Shown here: piece by piece, positions 5,878 through 7,086 of the stretch
Layout of the letters: each line of letters begins with the position of its first letter
Numbering within the stretch: position 1 is the stretch's first letter
Assembly (NCBI GenBank): GCA_018065745.1
Contig: JAGHSS010000379.1
Coordinates: forward strand, 1-7,086
Direction of reading: 5' to 3'
Source of the DNA: Candidatus Neoflavobacterium equi
GTDB lineage: Bacteria; Bacteroidota; Bacteroidia; Flavobacteriales; Flavobacteriaceae
DNA length: 7,086 nucleotides
Notes under the pieces: generated by a model
Told to the model about the DNA's origin: nothing
The model's database searches: none
Seen by the model: only the letters and a program-made list of their open reading frames with translations
Made by a program: the position numbers and the translations under genes

Positions 5878-7086
5878 ATGGAAGAGAAAATAAACAAAGC
5901 GTCCAAAACCGGACGTGAATGGCGACAGATTTCCATTTCAGAAAGAGCCGTTTTAATGCAAAAAGTCAGCAAAAACCTCCAAGATAATTTTGAGCGATAT
6001 GCTGCACTGATTACAAAAGAAATGGGCAAACCGATCACCCAAGCAGAGGCTGAAGTAAAAAAATGCGCCTTAGTTTGTGATTATTACGCAACAAATGCAC
6101 CCACTTTTTTAGCAGACAAACACATGGTGTCAGAAGCCTCAGAGAGTTTTGTGCGCTATGATCCACTGGGGGTTATTCTGGGCGTCATGCCGTGGAATTT
6201 CCCGTTTTGGCAAGTTTTCCGTTTTGCCGTTCCCACGCTGATGGCCGGCAACACCGTTTTGGTTAAACACGCCAGCAACGTCAGCGGTTGCGCCGCCTTG
6301 ATAGAAGACATTTTCATCCAATCTGGTTTTCCAGACGGAGCATATCAGAACCTGCCCATCCAGAGCAGCGCCGTGGAAGCCGTGATTGCCCATCCAGCCG
6401 TCAAAGCCATTTCCCTGACCGGTAGTGAAGATGCCGGAAAAGCCGTTTCCAGCACCGCCGCCAAGCACTTAAAAAAGTCCGTTTTGGAATTGGGAGGCAG
6501 CAACGCCTTCATCATTTGTGCAGACGCAGATTTGACCACCGCCGTTCCTCTTGCCGTGACCGCCCGCATGCAGAATGCCGGCCAGAGCTGTATTGCAGGC
6601 AAAAGATTCATTGTCCACCACAGTTTGTTGGACGCTTTCACACAGAAATTCGCAGATCAAGTTGCCCAAATGAAGTTTGGCGACCCACAAGATAGAGCCA
6701 CAGAAATTGGCCCCATCGCCCGTGAGGATTTGGCAGAAGAAGTGGAACGCCAAGTCAATGACTCCATCGCCCAAGGTGCAAAAGTAGTCCTTGGCGCCCA
6801 AAGAAAAGGTGCCTATTACAGCCCCACCGTTTTGAGTAACATCACCCCAACCATGCCCGTTTTTGCCCAAGAAGTCTTTGGCCCCGTTGCCCCGATTATT
6901 GGATTCACAGACTTTGAAGAAGCCATCGCCCTGAGCAACGCCGCAGAATTTGGCTTGGGCGTCAGCGTCATTACCAAAGACGTCGCCGCCTTACTACCCC
7001 ACATTTCAGCCTTTCAAGAAGGCTGCGTTTTCATCAACGAAATCGTAAAATCTGATCCCAAATTACCCTTTGGAGGTATCAAAAAA
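5878..7086 (+). CDS. aldehyde dehydrogenase, Sad/YneI-like succinate-semialdehyde type (3' end outside window)
   Basis: This NAD(P)-dependent aldehyde dehydrogenase is open to the window edge, with 403 codons visible. Its closest recognisable relatives are the short succinate-semialdehyde dehydrogenases such as E. coli Sad (YneI), which oxidise succinate semialdehyde to succinate in GABA-type catabolism. Motifs are in order: PWNFPFWQVFRFAVPTLMAG (105-124) with oxyanion-hole N107, cofactor-binding K130 (LVKHAS), TGSEDAG (181-187), general base E204 (LELGGS), catalytic C238 (NAGQSC) and E332/F334 (QEVFGPV). The edge falls in FGGIKK, where relatives continue with about 25 residues, so the full protein should be near 430. 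The only ATG is at 5878; the frame upstream is closed by a stop at 5848-5850. This start leaves out the roughly 30-residue N-terminal segment with the NPxTGE strand seen in relatives. It follows the kinase stop by 10 bases, suggesting one transcript. GC rises from about 40% in the first 240 bases to about 55% after 6121. Substrate identity is inferred. Confidence 0.9.
   Translation, partial: MEEKINKASKTGREWRQISISERAVLMQKVSKNLQDNFERYAALITKEMGKPITQAEAEVKKCALVCDYYATNAPTFLADKHMVSEASESFVRYDPLGVILGVMPWNFPFWQVFRFAVPTLMAGNTVLVKHASNVSGCAALIEDIFIQSGFPDGAYQNLPIQSSAVEAVIAHPAVKAISLTGSEDAGKAVSSTAAKHLKKSVLELGGSNAFIICADADLTTAVPLAVTARMQNAGQSCIAGKRFIVHHSLLDAFTQKFADQVAQMKFGDPQDRATEIGPIAREDLAEEVERQVNDSIAQGAKVVLGAQRKGAYYSPTVLSNITPTMPVFAQEVFGPVAPIIGFTDFEEAIALSNAAEFGLGVSVITKDVAALLPHISAFQEGCVFINEIVKSDPKLPFGGIKK

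Noticed and set aside
6469..6870. 133-codon antisense open frame inside the aldehyde dehydrogenase
   Set aside because: It is a shadow frame created by GCC-rich codons in a strongly conserved gene. The sense protein carries all catalytic motifs, and the antisense product looks like nothing known.
1..7086. CRISPR arrays, transposon ends, phage or toxin-antitoxin genes
   Set aside because: No spaced repeats, transposase motifs, terminal inverted repeats or small two-gene toxin-like units were seen on either strand.

Overview
The window reads as a chromosomal piece of a Gram-negative Bacteroidota bacterium, most likely a flavobacterium-like lineage. The evidence is moderately low GC (about 40% outside the last gene), start codons without Shine-Dalgarno sequences but with A-rich leaders, and promoter elements of the Bacteroidota type (TTTG, 19 bases, TAnnTTTG), clearest in front of the tRNA gene. 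Every gene lies on the plus strand. The genus cannot be told from the sequence.

Region 1 (1-1381) is rseP, the intramembrane site-2 protease of envelope stress signalling, with a possible -7 promoter element just upstream. Region 2 (1396-1569) is a self-contained tRNA-Asn(GTT) unit with its own promoter and a strong intrinsic terminator. That terminator separates rseP and the tRNA from what follows. Region 3 (1570-1718) is a non-coding leader holding a tandem 11-base repeat (CTTAAG, N5, CTTAAG) and a TAnnTTTG box.

Region 4 (1719-7086) is a tightly packed run of four genes: a membrane-anchored LTA-synthase-family (COG1368, sulfatase-fold) phosphotransferase, an OmpR/PhoB-type response regulator, its HAMP-containing sensor kinase, and an aldehyde dehydrogenase of the Sad/YneI succinate-semialdehyde type that runs off the right edge. 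The gaps are 45, 3 and 10 bases, so at least the last three look co-transcribed. No terminator is visible between any of the four.

The most coherent reading is an envelope-modification enzyme controlled by, or reporting to, the adjacent two-component pair, with the tandem repeat upstream of the enzyme as the candidate binding site. The dehydrogenase is a less obvious partner: it seems to lack the usual N-terminal segment, and its GC content and alanine codon use shift sharply inside the gene. I see no CRISPR array, insertion sequence, phage gene or clearly unprecedented system. The enzyme plus two-component module is the best candidate for something functionally undescribed.
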